This document shows, in pieces, positions 17,614 through 26,813 of a stretch of 64,000 nt of DNA (the first letter of the stretch is position 1; every line of letters starts with the position of its first letter). A model generated the notes under the pieces. It was not told where the DNA came from and ran no database searches. It worked only from the letters and a program-made list of their open reading frames with translations. The translations under genes were made by a program, and so were the position numbers. This DNA comes from JANMJD01 sp963828405 (GTDB lineage: Bacteria > Actinomycetota > Acidimicrobiia > Acidimicrobiales > Ilumatobacteraceae). Where the stretch lies: the NCBI GenBank assembly GCA_963828405.1, contig CAWHEG010000031.1:1860001-1924000 (forward strand), read 5' to 3'.

Positions 17614-18393
17614 ATGGAGACACTTCGTGAACTGTGGGCCGCCGGTGGCACGAGCCTGGGCGCCTGGCTGACCATCCCGTCGTCGATCTCGGCCGAGGGG
17701 GCGGCCCGGGTGGGCACCGACTACGTCTGCGTCGACAACCAGCACGGCGCCATCGACTACCAGGCGACCGTCGGCATGATCCAGGCCATCGAGCTGGGTG
17801 GTTCGCGACCGATCGTGCGCGTGCCGTGGAACGAACCGGGGATCATCGGCAAGATGCTCGACGCCGGCGCGCAGGGCATCGTCGTGCCGATGGTCAACAC
17901 CGCCGAAGCCGCCAGGGCCGTCGTCTCCGCCTGCCTCTACGCCCCCGACGGTACGCGCAGCCACGGGCCGCTGCTCGCCGGGATGCGCACCGAGCGGTAC
18001 CAGCCCGAGGCCAACCAGCGTCTCGCCCCGATCCCGATGATCGAGACGGTCGAGGCGTTGCGCAACCTCGACGAGATCCTCGCCGTCCCGGGAGTCACGG
18101 CGATCTACGTCGGCCCGGCCGACCTGTCGCTCAGCCTCGGCCTGGCCCCCGGCAACAACGACGGCCAGGAGCCGTTCGACGAGGCGTTGGCGACGATCGT
18201 GGCCGCCTGCCGACGGACGGGTGTCGTGCCGGGCATCCACGCCACGGGGGCGCTGGCCGGCCGCCGCCTCGAGCAGGGCTTCCGGATGATCACGATCGCC
18301 GGCGACATGCTGGCGATGCGCACCAAGATCGCCGAGGAGCTGGCCGAGGCCCGCGGCGCACGGCCGAGCGGCGGACCCGGCTCGATGTACTGA
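17614..18393 (+). CDS. HpcH/HpaI family aldolase
   Basis: A 259-residue TIM-barrel metal-dependent aldolase. Characteristic blocks are LGAWLTIPSS near the N-terminus, DYVCVDNQHGAIDY, the metal-site PMIETVEAL (Glu) and IYVGPADLSLSLG (Asp). The family cleaves 4-hydroxy-2-oxo acids such as 4-hydroxy-2-oxoheptanedioate to pyruvate plus an aldehyde, usually at the end of aromatic-acid breakdown. The FAH-family gene downstream, after 136 bases, fits a catabolic pairing, but an intervening hairpin argues against one transcript. The start is supported by family length. Confidence 0.85.
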   Translation: METLRELWAAGGTSLGAWLTIPSSISAEGAARVGTDYVCVDNQHGAIDYQATVGMIQAIELGGSRPIVRVPWNEPGIIGKMLDAGAQGIVVPMVNTAEAARAVVSACLYAPDGTRSHGPLLAGMRTERYQPEANQRLAPIPMIETVEALRNLDEILAVPGVTAIYVGPADLSLSLGLAPGNNDGQEPFDEALATIVAACRRTGVVPGIHATGALAGRRLEQGFRMITIAGDMLAMRTKIAEELAEARGARPSGGPGSMY

Positions 18394-18441
18394 GCCGGCG
18401 CGGGTCCGGCGGCGGCATGCGTTCCCGAACCCGCGGCCGGT

Positions 18442-18463
18442 CCCCTCGCCCGTACCCGAGGGG
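18442..18463 (+). terminator. candidate hairpin after the HpcH/HpaI aldolase
   Basis: CCCCTCG (18442-18448) and CGAGGGG (18457-18463) form a 7-bp stem with an 8-base loop, 49 bases past the aldolase stop. A TTGACG hexamer at 18477 just downstream could be the -35 element for the next gene. Confidence 0.45.
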
Positions 18464-18529
18464 CGTCGAGCGAGGTTTGACGAGGTCGCGCCCGGCGTGT
18501 CACGCTCGGCCGGCCGAAGGGGGAGTCAG

Positions 18530-19363
18530 ATGAGGATCGCCAACATCGCCGGGCGGCTGACCACCTTCGTCGACGGCGAAACGGTCGACGTCGCCGAGCG
18601 CAGCGCCGGGCGGTTCGGCCCCGACCCGATGTCCGTGTTCGCCGACTGGGAGGCGTTCGCCGCCTGGGGGCAGTCGATCGGGGCGAACGGCGGGGCGGCG
18701 GTCGACCAGACGACGCTCGGCGCTCCCGTGCCGCGGCCGGCGCAGGTGTTCGCCATCGGGCTCAACTACCGGGCCCACGCCCTGGAAGGGCCGTACGGCG
18801 TGCCCGACCAACCGGCCGTGTTCACCAAGTTCCCGGGCTGCATCGTCGGAGCCGACCATGTGACGACGATCCCGGCGGTGACCACCGACTACGAGGTCGA
18901 ACTGGTCGTGGTCATCGGCCGCCGGGCGGCCGCGGTCCGGAGAGCCGACGCCTGGTCGTACGTCGCAGGCCTGACGATCGGCCAGGACTTCTCCGAGCGC
19001 ACGATGCAGCGTGCCGGGCCGGCGCCGCAGTTCGGACTGGCCAAGTCGTACGTCGGCTTCGGTCCGACCGGGCCGTGGGTGGTCACGATCGACGAGTTCT
19101 CCGATCCCGGCGATCTGGCGTTGTCGACGACCATCGACGGTGAGTGCCTCCAGGACTCGCGCACGGCCGACCTGATCTTCGACGTCCCGTTCCTGATCGA
19201 GTACCTCTCCACCGTCCTCCCGCTGGGGGCCGGCGACCTGATCTTCACCGGGACCCCGTCGGGGGTCGGTGCGGCCCGCCAGCCGCCGCGCTGGCTGCGT
19301 CCCGGCGAAACGGTGGTCAGCGCGATCGAGGACATCGGCGAACTGCACTCGCGTCTGCGTTGA
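18530..19363 (+). CDS. fumarylacetoacetate hydrolase family protein
   Basis: A 277-residue FAH-fold protein. The variable N-terminal part (about 1-70) is followed by PAQVFAIGLNYRAHALE, the metal-ligand stretch TTDYEVELVVVIGRR, TIGQDFSERTMQ and LIFTGTPSGVGAARQPP, all diagnostic for the FAH catalytic domain. Members hydrolyse or decarboxylate acylpyruvates and 2-oxo-3-enedioates using Mg/Mn. A Shine-Dalgarno AAGGGGGAG precedes the ATG. Neighbouring HpcH aldolase and indolepyruvate oxidoreductase genes suggest aromatic or amino-acid catabolism; the exact substrate is unknown. Confidence 0.85.
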   Translation: MRIANIAGRLTTFVDGETVDVAERSAGRFGPDPMSVFADWEAFAAWGQSIGANGGAAVDQTTLGAPVPRPAQVFAIGLNYRAHALEGPYGVPDQPAVFTKFPGCIVGADHVTTIPAVTTDYEVELVVVIGRRAAAVRRADAWSYVAGLTIGQDFSERTMQRAGPAPQFGLAKSYVGFGPTGPWVVTIDEFSDPGDLALSTTIDGECLQDSRTADLIFDVPFLIEYLSTVLPLGAGDLIFTGTPSGVGAARQPPRWLRPGETVVSAIEDIGELHSRLR

Positions 19364-19459
19364 ACCGCCCGCCCCGTCCGGCCGCACCGCTCGTCTAGCC
19401 TTCGGTGGCGATGCGATTCGCGGCACGCGCCGGTCGGCCGAGTGGTGGAGGGAATGCAG

Positions 19460-22400
19460 ATGACCATGGTTGAGCCAGCGGGGGAGTTCACCCTCCAACG
19501 CCGGTACGAGGCCGACCACGGTGAGGTGTTCGTGACGGGCATCCAGGCCCTCGTCCGCCTGCCGATGGACGTGATGCGCGCCGATCGCCGTGCCGGTCTC
19601 GACACCGCCGGGTTCATCTCCGGATACCAGGGTTCGCCGCTGGGCGGCTACGACCGCGAGCTGCAGGCGCAACGCGAGATCCTCGATGCCCTGCGGATCG
19701 TGCACGTCGCCGGGCTCAACGAGGAGCTGGCGGCGACATCCGTGATGGGCAGCCAGTTGGCCGACACCTTCCCGACCCGGAAGCACGACGGGGTGATGGG
19801 CATCTGGTACGGGAAGGCTCCCGGCCTCGACCGGGCCGGTGATGCCATCCGCCATGCCAACTTCGCCGGCACCGGGCGGCGCGGCGGCGTCCTCGCCCTC
19901 GTCGGCGACGACGCGGCGGCCAAGTCGTCGACACTGCCGTCGCGCTCGGATCCCCTGCTCGTCGCCTTGTACCTGCCCGTCCTCTACCCGGGCACCGTGC
20001 AGGAGATCCTCGATCTCGGCCAGCATGGCGTGGCCATGTCGCGGGCCGCGGGCCTCTGGGTGGCGATGAAGGTCACCACTCCGGTGGCCGACGGATCGGG
20101 GACCGCGCTCGTCGATCCGGGCCGGTTCGCCAGCGTCACCCCCGTTCTCGAGATCGACGGTCGGGCCTGGCAGCCGACGCTGAGCGGCAACGTCGTCACC
20201 CCCTACTCGGCGTTGCTCGAGACCGAGGTGCTCGGCAACCGGCTGGAGCTGGCCTCCCGGTACGTCAGCGAGAACAGGCTCAACCGGTTCGTCGCCGACC
20301 CGGGCGACGCCTGGCTGGCGATCATCGCCGGCGGCTATGACGCCGAGCAGGCGCTCGACGCGCTGCGCGTCCTCGGCCTCGGCACCGACCGCCTGGGCGA
20401 ACTCGGGGTCCGGGTCCTCAAGCTCGGGGCGCTGCACCCTCTCGACACCTCGATGGTGCGGGCCGCGGCCCGCGGCGTGTCGACGGTGATGGTCGTCGAG
20501 GACAAGATCGACTTCCTCGAGACCCGCGTACGGTCCGCCCTCTACGGCTCGGCCAACTCCCCGGCCGTGATCGGGCGAGCGCGATCATGAGGGGCGCCCG
20601 TTGATCGCCTCGTTCGGGGCGTTGACACCCGACAACCTCGTCGAGGCCTTCCGCCGGGTGCTGACCCTGAGGGTGCCCGTCGACCAGCTCGCCCCGGAGG
20701 CCCCCAAGGAGCCGTTCCGGCTCCACCTGGCGGGCGAGTCGACGCGGACCCCGTTCTTCTGCTCCGGCTGCCCCCACAACACCGGGCTCCTGGTGCCCGA
20801 AGGCTCACTCGTCGGCGCCGGGATCGGCTGCCACGGGATGGTCTCGATCGTCCCTCGGGCGCAGACCGGTGAGGTGATGGGGCTGACCCAGATGGGTGGC
20901 GAAGGCGCCCAGTGGATCGGCGTCGCGCCATTCGTCTCGACCCCGCACCTGTTCCAGAACATCGGTGACGGCACGTACTTCCACTCCGGCCAGCTCGCCG
21001 TGCAGGCGGCCGTGGCGGCTGGCACGACGGTCACCTACAAGCTGCTCTACAACGCCGCGGTGGCGATGACCGGCGGCCAGGATGCCGCCGGCCTGCGTTC
21101 CGTCCCCGACATCGCCCGCAAGCTGCTCGCCGAGGGCGTGAAGCGGGTGGCGATCACCACCGACGACCCGGCGAAGTACCGCGGAGCCGGCCTGCCCGCC
21201 GAGGTGTCGGTCGCGCACCGGGACAAGATCATCGATGTCCAGGAGGAGCTGCGCCGGATCCAGGGCGTGACCGTGCTGATCCACGACCAGCAGTGCGCGG
21301 CCGAGAAACGACCGCGATCGCAAGCGGGGGATCCTGGCCCCGGCACCGTTCCGGGTGGCCATCGACGAGCGGGTCTGCGAGGGCTGCGGCGACTGCGGTG
21401 TGCAGTCGAACTGCCTCAGCCTCCATCCCCTGGAGACCGAGTTCGGGCGCAAGACCGTCATCGACCAGGCGAGCTGCAACGTCGACGCCAGCTGCCTCCA
21501 GGGTGACTGCCCGGCCTTCGTGACGATCGAGCCCGGTCGCAAGGTGGGCGGTGCGGCGGCCCGGCGGCCGGCGCCCGCCTCCGTCGACGGCCTTCCCGTC
21601 CCGACGTACCTGCGCGACGACGTGACCATCCGGATGCCCGGCATCGGGGGCACGGGCGTCGTCACGGTCAGCCAGGTGCTCGCCGCGGCGGCCCAGATCG
21701 CCGGGCGGACGGCCAGGACGGCCGACCAGACCGGCCTGTCGCAGAAGGCGGGGCCCGTCGTCTCGACGGTCACCATCGGCGATGCCACGGTGGGTCGCGT
21801 CGACGTGCTCCTCGCCTTCGACGCCCTCGCCTCGGCGACGGCGGCGAACCTGGGCGGTCTCGATCGCGATCACAGTGTGGCCGTGGTCTCGACGAGCGTC
21901 ACCCCGACCGGCCGGATGGTCGGCAAGCTCGACTCGATGACGCTCGAGCTCGACCCGATCAGATCCGAGCTCGAGCGCCGGACGGTCGCTGACCGGAACC
22001 TCTACGTCGATGCCGCGGGCCTGACGACGGCGCTGCTGGGCAGCGCGGTGACCGCCAACGTGTTCGTGCTCGGCATCGCCTACCAGGCCGGCTTGATACC
22101 GCTCGACGCCGCGGCCATCGAGAAGGCGATCGAGCTCAACGGCGCCTCGGTCGACGCCAACCTGGCCTCGTTCCGCTGGGGTCGCCACTGGACGGCCGAT
22201 CCGGCCTCGGTGGCCCGGGCCGCCGGTGAACGGGCCGGTTATGACGCCGAGCCGATGGCCGTCGAGGGGATCGACGACCCCGAGCTGCGCCGGGCGGTCG
22301 AACTGCGCGCCGGCGACCTCGTCGGCTACCAGAGCCGGCGCTACGCCGATCGCTATGTCGAGGTCGTGCGCCGGGCCCACCTGGCCGAGGCGGCGGCCGG

Positions 22401-22881
22401 GGGCGACGGCGCGTTCGCCCGAACGGTGGCCCAGCAGCTCCATCATCTGATGGCCTACAAGGACGAGTACGAGGTCGCCCGCCTGTTGCTCGCCGGCCGG
22501 CAGCGGCTCGGCGCCCAGTTCGGGGCCGATGCCAAGATCACGTGGAACCTCCACCCCCCGATGCTCCGTTCGATGGGCGTCGGCCACAAGCTCCGCTTCG
22601 GGCGGTGGTCGACCCCGCTGATGGGTGCGCTGCGCGCCGGCCGACGCCTGCGCGGCACGCCGGTCGACCCGTTCGGTCTGGCCAAGGTGCGCCGAACCGA
22701 GCGCGCGCTGATCGGCGAGTACGTGTCGCTGGTCGGGCAGTGCGCCGCGATGCTGGCCACGGACCCCGCCAGGGCCGTGCGGCTGGTCGGCCTGGTCGAC
22801 CAGGTCCGGGGGTACGAGACGGTCAAGATGGGCAACGTCGAGCGCTACCGGGACAGGCTCGCCGAGGAGCTCGGGCGCTGA
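19460..22881 (+). pseudogene. indolepyruvate ferredoxin oxidoreductase, two single-base frameshifts
   Basis: One long gene of about 1139 codons is split over three frames. Part 1 (to about 20575) is the pyrimidine-domain N-terminus (FISGYQGSPLGGYDREL). Part 2 carries the TPP-binding half (FFCSGCPHNTG, GIGCHGMVS, GDGTYFHSG). Part 3 begins with a Cys-rich cluster segment (CEGCGDCGVQSNC) and the gamma-domain motif MPGIGGTGVVTVSQ. Removing one G from GGG at 20573-20575 gives VIGERDHEGRPLIASFG, and removing one A from AAA at 21306-21308 gives AENDRDRKRGILAP. Both changes restore the family sequence. The enzyme oxidatively decarboxylates aryl pyruvates to aryl-acetyl-CoA. ATG 19460 has the best-spaced GGAGGGA; ATG 19454 and GTG 19442 are in frame upstream. 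Confidence 0.88.
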
Positions 22882-22890
22882 GCGCATCGG

Positions 22891-22915
22891 TGAGCGGGTC
22901 GGTGCCGGTCGCTCA
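22891..22915. terminator. weak hairpin between converging genes
   Basis: TGAGCG (22891-22896) and CGCTCA (22910-22915) can pair between the indolepyruvate oxidoreductase and the small Cys-rich gene. The right arm includes the stop codon of the minus-strand gene, so it could serve both directions. Weak evidence. Confidence 0.25.
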
Positions 22916-23209
22916 TTTGCCGGAGTGCTTCCTCCAGGCGAGCACGGCGGACTTCTCGTCGCTGAACCTCCCGAGGTCGGTGCCGTCACACGTGCATCCG
23001 CACGTCACCCCGCCGCGCAGCAGGTTGTCACGCATGACGATCTCGTGGTTGACGGGCGGTTTGACGTCCTTGGCCTTGAGGTGCTCCTTGAACGCGGCGA
23101 CGGCGGACGACTCGTAGAAGTAGCGCCCGAGCACCTGCGACGGTTCGCAGATGCAGCGCAGCTGATGCTCGATCACACCCCGCCGCAGGTCCATCTCGTG
23201 ATCAGCCAC
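22913..23209 (-). CDS. small Cys-containing hypothetical protein
   Basis: A 98-residue protein from a GTG with a GGAGGT Shine-Dalgarno 4 bases upstream; ATG 23194 is an alternative. Two similar halves are visible: CICEPSQVLGRYFYESSAVA with a Cys-x-Cys, and TCGCTCDGTDLGRFSDEKSA with Cys-x-Cys-x-Cys. Each is followed by a short helical tail (FKEHLKAKD; WRKHSGK). It therefore looks like a tandem duplication of a roughly 40-residue unit, with the cysteines as possible metal ligands. I do not recognise the family. A longer reading to 23323 would overlap the transglycosylase gene and lacks a ribosome site. Confidence 0.65.
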   Translation of the reverse strand: MADHEMDLRRGVIEHQLRCICEPSQVLGRYFYESSAVAAFKEHLKAKDVKPPVNHEIVMRDNLLRGGVTCGCTCDGTDLGRFSDEKSAVLAWRKHSGK

Positions 23210-23273
23210 CACGACCTCCGATCCCGTTGCTGCGCAGCGTAGGCCGATCGCGCCGTCGCCGGCCAGGGCCGAT

Positions 23274-24417
23274 CTACCCGACCAGATCCTCCGGGTGGGC
23301 GGCGGCGTAGGCCGAGGCGTCAATCGGGCGGCCGGCGGTGTAACCGACCGGGAGGCGGATGCTGCCGGCCACCGAGCCGACGAAGACCTGCCAGGCGTGA
23401 TACCCGAGGTAGGCCCGTTCGTCGTCGGCGATGTTGTCGGCGTAGGCGAGCACGGAGGTCACGTAGGCATCGTTCGGGTTGTAGGCGCGCACGGCCCGCG
23501 GCCGGTCGGTGGTCGCCCCGTGCGCGGCCAGGTAGACGGCCGCGCCGAGCACGGCGTCACGGGTGTCGGTCGGGTCGCCCGTGCAGCATTCGGTCCACGT
23601 CGTGGGGAGGAACTGCATCGGGCCGACTGCCCCGGCCGACGACACCCCGACGATCCGGCCCATCCGCGTCTCGGCCAGATGGATCGCGGCGAGCAGCGAC
23701 CACGGCACTCCCGTCGCCGCCTCGGCCTCCCGGTACCAGCCGAGGAGGACCCCCGGTGACAGCGACTCGGCGATCGTCCAGGCCGGCAGGGTCGGCGACG
23801 GCGGCGCGCTGGCGCCGGCCGCCTTGACGGCCAGGGCCGTCGCCGCCTCGACGTTGCGGGTCGCGGGACCGAGCACGTCGGGTGGGAGTGCTCGTCCGAC
23901 GAGCGCCCAGAGCGCCGGATCCCGACCCAGCCGCCGGTAGAGCAACTGTTGCAGCTCCCCGGCCACGCGCAACGCGCCGGGGTCGACCGAAGGGTCGCGG
24001 ACGGCTCGCTCGACACCGATCAGCTGTTCGGCCAAACCCGGCCCGTCGACTGCCACGGCGGCGCTCAGTGCGGCGATGCTGGTGGGTGGGGTAGCGGGCG
24101 TCCTGACCGCGGACGTCGGGCCGGCCGTGCCGCCCGGGGAACCGCCTGACGAGTCGCCTGAGGGGTCGGCTGAGGAGTCGCCTGAGGAGTCGCCTGAGGA
24201 GTCGCTGAAGGTCGCTGAGGGGTCGGAAGAGGTCGCCGGAGGACTCGCCGGAGGCGGTGACGGCGGGCGCCTTGGACGGAGGCATCGTCGGCTGGTCGGC
24301 GGCGGTCGCCTGGCAGGCGCCGAGCGGGGCGACGGCGACGACACACCATCGGGCGACACACCATCGGGCGACACACCATCGGGCGACACACCATCGGGCG
24401 ACACGGTGACGCACCAC
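23274..24417 (-). CDS. lytic murein transglycosylase, lipoprotein; apparent frameshift in N-terminal repeats
   Basis: The C-terminal 250 residues are an SLT/MltB-type transglycosylase: AIHLAETRMGRI with the catalytic Glu, SSAGAVGPMQFLPTTW and RAVRAYNPNDAYV. It cleaves peptidoglycan glycan strands outside the membrane. The N-terminus in the same frame (MSPDGVSPDGV) is no export signal. One frame over, starting at GTG 24417 or 24414, the codons have the high G/C third positions typical here and give CVVAVAPLGACQATAADQPT, a lipobox with Cys. I infer that the true protein starts there and that the frame changes near 24205-24240, at or next to a 12-base repeat block encoding a Ser/Asp-rich linker. 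Whether this is an indel in the DNA or an assembly error is open. Confidence 0.7.
24151..24210 (-). repeat. five 12-base tandem units in the transglycosylase linker
   Basis: Units of GAGTCGCCTGAG and close variants (plus strand) encode a repeated Asp-Ser-Ser-Gly linker on the minus strand. The unit is a multiple of three, so copy-number changes keep the frame, but imperfect units nearby are a likely place for the frame change in this gene. Confidence 0.8.
24343..24402 (-). repeat. four perfect 15-base tandem units at the transglycosylase N-terminus
   Basis: Four identical copies of ACACCATCGGGCGAC (plus strand) cover the start of the transglycosylase gene. In the probable coding frame they encode repeats of Arg-Trp-Cys-Val-Ala in the signal-peptide n-region. 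Fifteen bases keep the frame, so the array could vary in length between strains. Confidence 0.9.
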
Positions 24418-24461
24418 CGCTCCAGGGTACCGGGGCGCGGCGAGCGGCCGCGGTGCAGCGG

Positions 24462-25289
24462 TCAGTGGGCCGCGGCGGCGCGGGCGACCGCGTCGACGAC
24501 CGCCGGTGGCTCGAACTTGGGGAGCGAGACGATGGTCAGGTCGGCGCCGGCCGCACTGAACGCCGCCACCTGCGCGTCGAAGTCGCCGCGCGAACCGGTC
24601 CACCGGGCCAGCCACGAGCAGGTGATCTCGGCGGGTCGGCGACCGATCACCGAGCAGGCCTCGTGCAGTGCCGTTCGACAGACGGCGAACTCGTCCGGGT
24701 CGGCGCCGGCGTAGTTCCAGTGATGGGCGTAGCGGGCGGCGAGCGGGATCGTCCGCCGGAGGCCTTTGCCGCCGATGCAGATCGGCAGGGGATGCTGGCG
24801 CGGTTTGGGGTTGTTCATCGCCGCGCTCAAGTTGTAGTAGCGACCGGCGAAGTCGGTCCGGTCGTTGCGCAACAGGCTCTCCAACACCGCCAGGCCCTCG
24901 GCGAAGCGATCGAACCGCTCCGTCATCGAGCCGAGCTCGATCCCATGTGCGTCGCACTCCTCGGTGTTCCACCCGGCGCCGACCCCGAGTTCGAGGCGGC
25001 CACCGGAGGTGATGTCGAGCGTGGTCGCCATGTTGGCCAGCACGCTCGGGTGGCGGTACACCATGCCGCTGACGAGCACGCCGCCCCGCAGGCGGGCCGT
25101 CTCGTGGAGCAACGCCGTGAGCGAGATCCAGCCGTCGAGGCAGTCCTCGGTGGGGTCGCCGAACAGCGGGTAGAGGTGGTCGAACGTCCACCCCGACTCG
25201 AAGACCGGCAGCTCGTCGGCCCGTCGCCAGACTTCGAGGAGCCACGGCCAGGTGGTGCGTTGCGGGGAAGTGGAGATGGCGAAGCGCAT
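24462..25289 (-). CDS. LLM class F420-dependent oxidoreductase
   Basis: A 275-residue luciferase-like oxidoreductase starting MRFAISTSPQRTTW; an in-frame GTG five codons earlier (25304) is less likely. Family blocks are DITSGGRLELGVGAGWNTEE around residues 90-110, LESLLRNDRTDFAGRYYNL, and PICIGGKGLRRTIPLAARYA. It should bind F420 or FMN in a TIM barrel; the substrate is unknown. It is divergent from the TSUP exporter gene, and the 109-base gap holds the exporter's promoter and a perfect palindrome that could also affect this gene. Confidence 0.83.
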   Translation of the reverse strand: MRFAISTSPQRTTWPWLLEVWRRADELPVFESGWTFDHLYPLFGDPTEDCLDGWISLTALLHETARLRGGVLVSGMVYRHPSVLANMATTLDITSGGRLELGVGAGWNTEECDAHGIELGSMTERFDRFAEGLAVLESLLRNDRTDFAGRYYNLSAAMNNPKPRQHPLPICIGGKGLRRTIPLAARYAHHWNYAGADPDEFAVCRTALHEACSVIGRRPAEITCSWLARWTGSRGDFDAQVAAFSAAGADLTIVSLPKFEPPAVVDAVARAAAAH

Positions 25290-25360
25290 CCCCGAGGGTG
25301 CCACGTACCGGCATCCGCCCGCAATCGGGCGACGGCAGGACGAATGGGTCGATCGAAGGG

Positions 25361-25390
25361 TTGACCTGAATACCAGTATTCAGGTAGGAA
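25361..25390 (+). promoter_or_regulatory. TSUP promoter with overlapping palindromic operator
   Basis: TTGACC (25361-25366) is a good -35, and TAGGAA at 25385-25390 is a possible -10 after an 18-base spacer, leaving almost no leader before the ATG at 25399. The spacer is filled by a perfect inverted repeat: arm ACCTGAATAC (25364-25373), centre CA, arm GTATTCAGGT (25376-25385). An AT-rich palindrome with AATAC/GTATT arms is typical of Rrf2-family (CymR/IscR-like) sites, and an Rrf2 gene lies at the far end of the TSUP gene. Binding here would block the promoter. Confidence 0.65.
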
Positions 25391-25398
25391 TTAGGGAT

Positions 25399-26295
25399 AT
25401 GAGCAACCTCCTGGTCGTCGGTCTCGCCGGCTTCGCCGCTTCGATGGTCGACGGGGCCCTCGGAATGGGCTTCGGCCCGACGTCCTCGTCCATCCTGCTC
25501 ACCGGCGGGCTCTCGCCGGCGGCCATCTCGGCCACTGTGAACATCGCCAAGGTGGCGACCGGTACGGCCGCCGGTGCGGCTCACTGGAGGTTCGGGAACA
25601 TCGACCGCAGGATCGTGCTCAAGCTGGCCCTGCCCGGGTGTGCCGGTGCGGCGGTCGGCGCCACGGTGCTGGCCAACGTCGACGGCAAGCAGCTCAAGCC
25701 GTACCTGGCCGGGTTGTTGCTCCTCGTCGGTCTGCGGATCCTGTTCCGCTTCCGCAACATGCCGACGACGCGGGCATCGGTCGACGGGCGGCCCGTCGAA
25801 CACGACACCCGCGGCCTCGTGCCGGTGGCCGCCGTCGGCGGGGTCACCAACGGCCTGGTCGGTGCCTGGGGCCCGGTGGTCACGCCGTTCCTCCTCCATC
25901 GTCGAGTGCCGCCGCGCATCGCCATCGGCAGCGTCAACACCGCCGAGGTCGCCGTGGCCTCGGTCGCCGTCGGCTCGCTGCTCGCCTCGCTCGGCCGTGG
26001 CGGGCTCGACATGGGTGTCGTGCTGGCGATGCTCATCGGCGGCGTGCTGGCCGCGCCCATCGCCGCCTGGGTGATCCGATTCGTACCCGCCCGCGGGATG
26101 GGCGTCGCCGTGGCGGGCCTCCTGCTCACCACCAACGTGCGCGAGTTGGCCTCGTGGGGTCGGCTCGGCGCCGAGCGGTGGGTCGGTTACGGGATCGTCG
26201 CCGTCCTGGTCGCCTGGGCTGCCGTGTCACCGCGCCTGGCGGGCGTCCGGGTGCGGGTGATGGCGGCCGAACCGGTCGGCTCGTCCGTCGGGTGA
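25399..26295 (+). CDS. TSUP (TauE/SafE) family anion permease
   Basis: A 298-residue membrane protein with about eight hydrophobic segments and the two family repeats: GFAASMVDGALGMGFGPTSS at the N-terminus and GVTNGLVGAWGPVVTPFLL at about residues 150-168. TSUP proteins move sulfite, sulfonates, sulfolactate or related sulfur anions, usually outward. Its promoter overlaps a perfect palindrome, and the convergent neighbour, 10 bases past its stop, is an Rrf2 regulator. This supports control by sulfur or redox state. A nitrite/sulfite reductase gene also exists, 38 kb away at the window's right end. Confidence 0.88.
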   Translation: MSNLLVVGLAGFAASMVDGALGMGFGPTSSSILLTGGLSPAAISATVNIAKVATGTAAGAAHWRFGNIDRRIVLKLALPGCAGAAVGATVLANVDGKQLKPYLAGLLLLVGLRILFRFRNMPTTRASVDGRPVEHDTRGLVPVAAVGGVTNGLVGAWGPVVTPFLLHRRVPPRIAIGSVNTAEVAVASVAVGSLLASLGRGGLDMGVVLAMLIGGVLAAPIAAWVIRFVPARGMGVAVAGLLLTTNVRELASWGRLGAERWVGYGIVAVLVAWAAVSPRLAGVRVRVMAAEPVGSSVG

Positions 26296-26305
26296 CCGCA
26301 GGCGA

Positions 26306-26761
26306 TCAGTGCGGCAACCATGCCTCCGGGTCACCGAACAGGGCCCGGACCGAAGCCGGGTAGTCACCCGACAGCAGCTCGGCGATCGTCACGTTCTCCA
26401 TCACCATCCGCACCGCGGCGCGCAATCCGATCCACAACTCGCCCAGGTGCCGGGCGGTGCCCTCGTAGACGATCTGCTCGGGCCGCAGCCCCTGGACCAC
26501 GGCGAGCGGGCCGTCGACCGCTCGTGAGACCTCGGCGACGGTGATCTTGTCGGCGGGGCGGCTGAGGCGGTAGCCGCCGGTCGCCCCTCGCTGACCGATC
26601 ACCAGGCCGGCCTGGCGGAGCTGGAGCAGGATGCTCTCGAGGTAGCGGGGCGGGATGGCCTGGGCGGCGGCGAGGTCGTCGCGGCTGGTCAGGTGCCCGG
26701 TGGCCGCCGCCAGTTCAACGAGCGCGCGCAGCGCGTAGTCGACACGGGCCGTGACCTGCAT
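26306..26761 (-). CDS. Rrf2 family transcriptional regulator
   Basis: A 151-residue winged-helix protein: MQVTARVDYALRALVELA is the standard Rrf2 opening, followed by the recognition region IPPRYLESILLQLRQAGLV and the wing QRGATGGYRLSRP. It has no cysteine, so unlike IscR or NsrR it cannot hold an Fe-S cluster; in this respect it resembles CymR-type cysteine-metabolism repressors. It faces the TSUP gene tail to tail (10-base gap). The palindrome at 25364-25385 upstream of that exporter is the natural candidate for its operator. Effector unknown. Confidence 0.9.
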   Translation of the reverse strand: MQVTARVDYALRALVELAAATGHLTSRDDLAAAQAIPPRYLESILLQLRQAGLVIGQRGATGGYRLSRPADKITVAEVSRAVDGPLAVVQGLRPEQIVYEGTARHLGELWIGLRAAVRMVMENVTIAELLSGDYPASVRALFGDPEAWLPH

Positions 26762-26813
26762 CAGGGCATCATGCCATGGTCGGATGCCCGCGCACCCGAC
26801 GTCGTCGGCGACG

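Noticed and set aside
24343..24402. CRISPR-like short repeats
   Set aside because: The 15-base units are directly adjacent with no spacers, and there are no cas genes; they are in-frame coding repeats.
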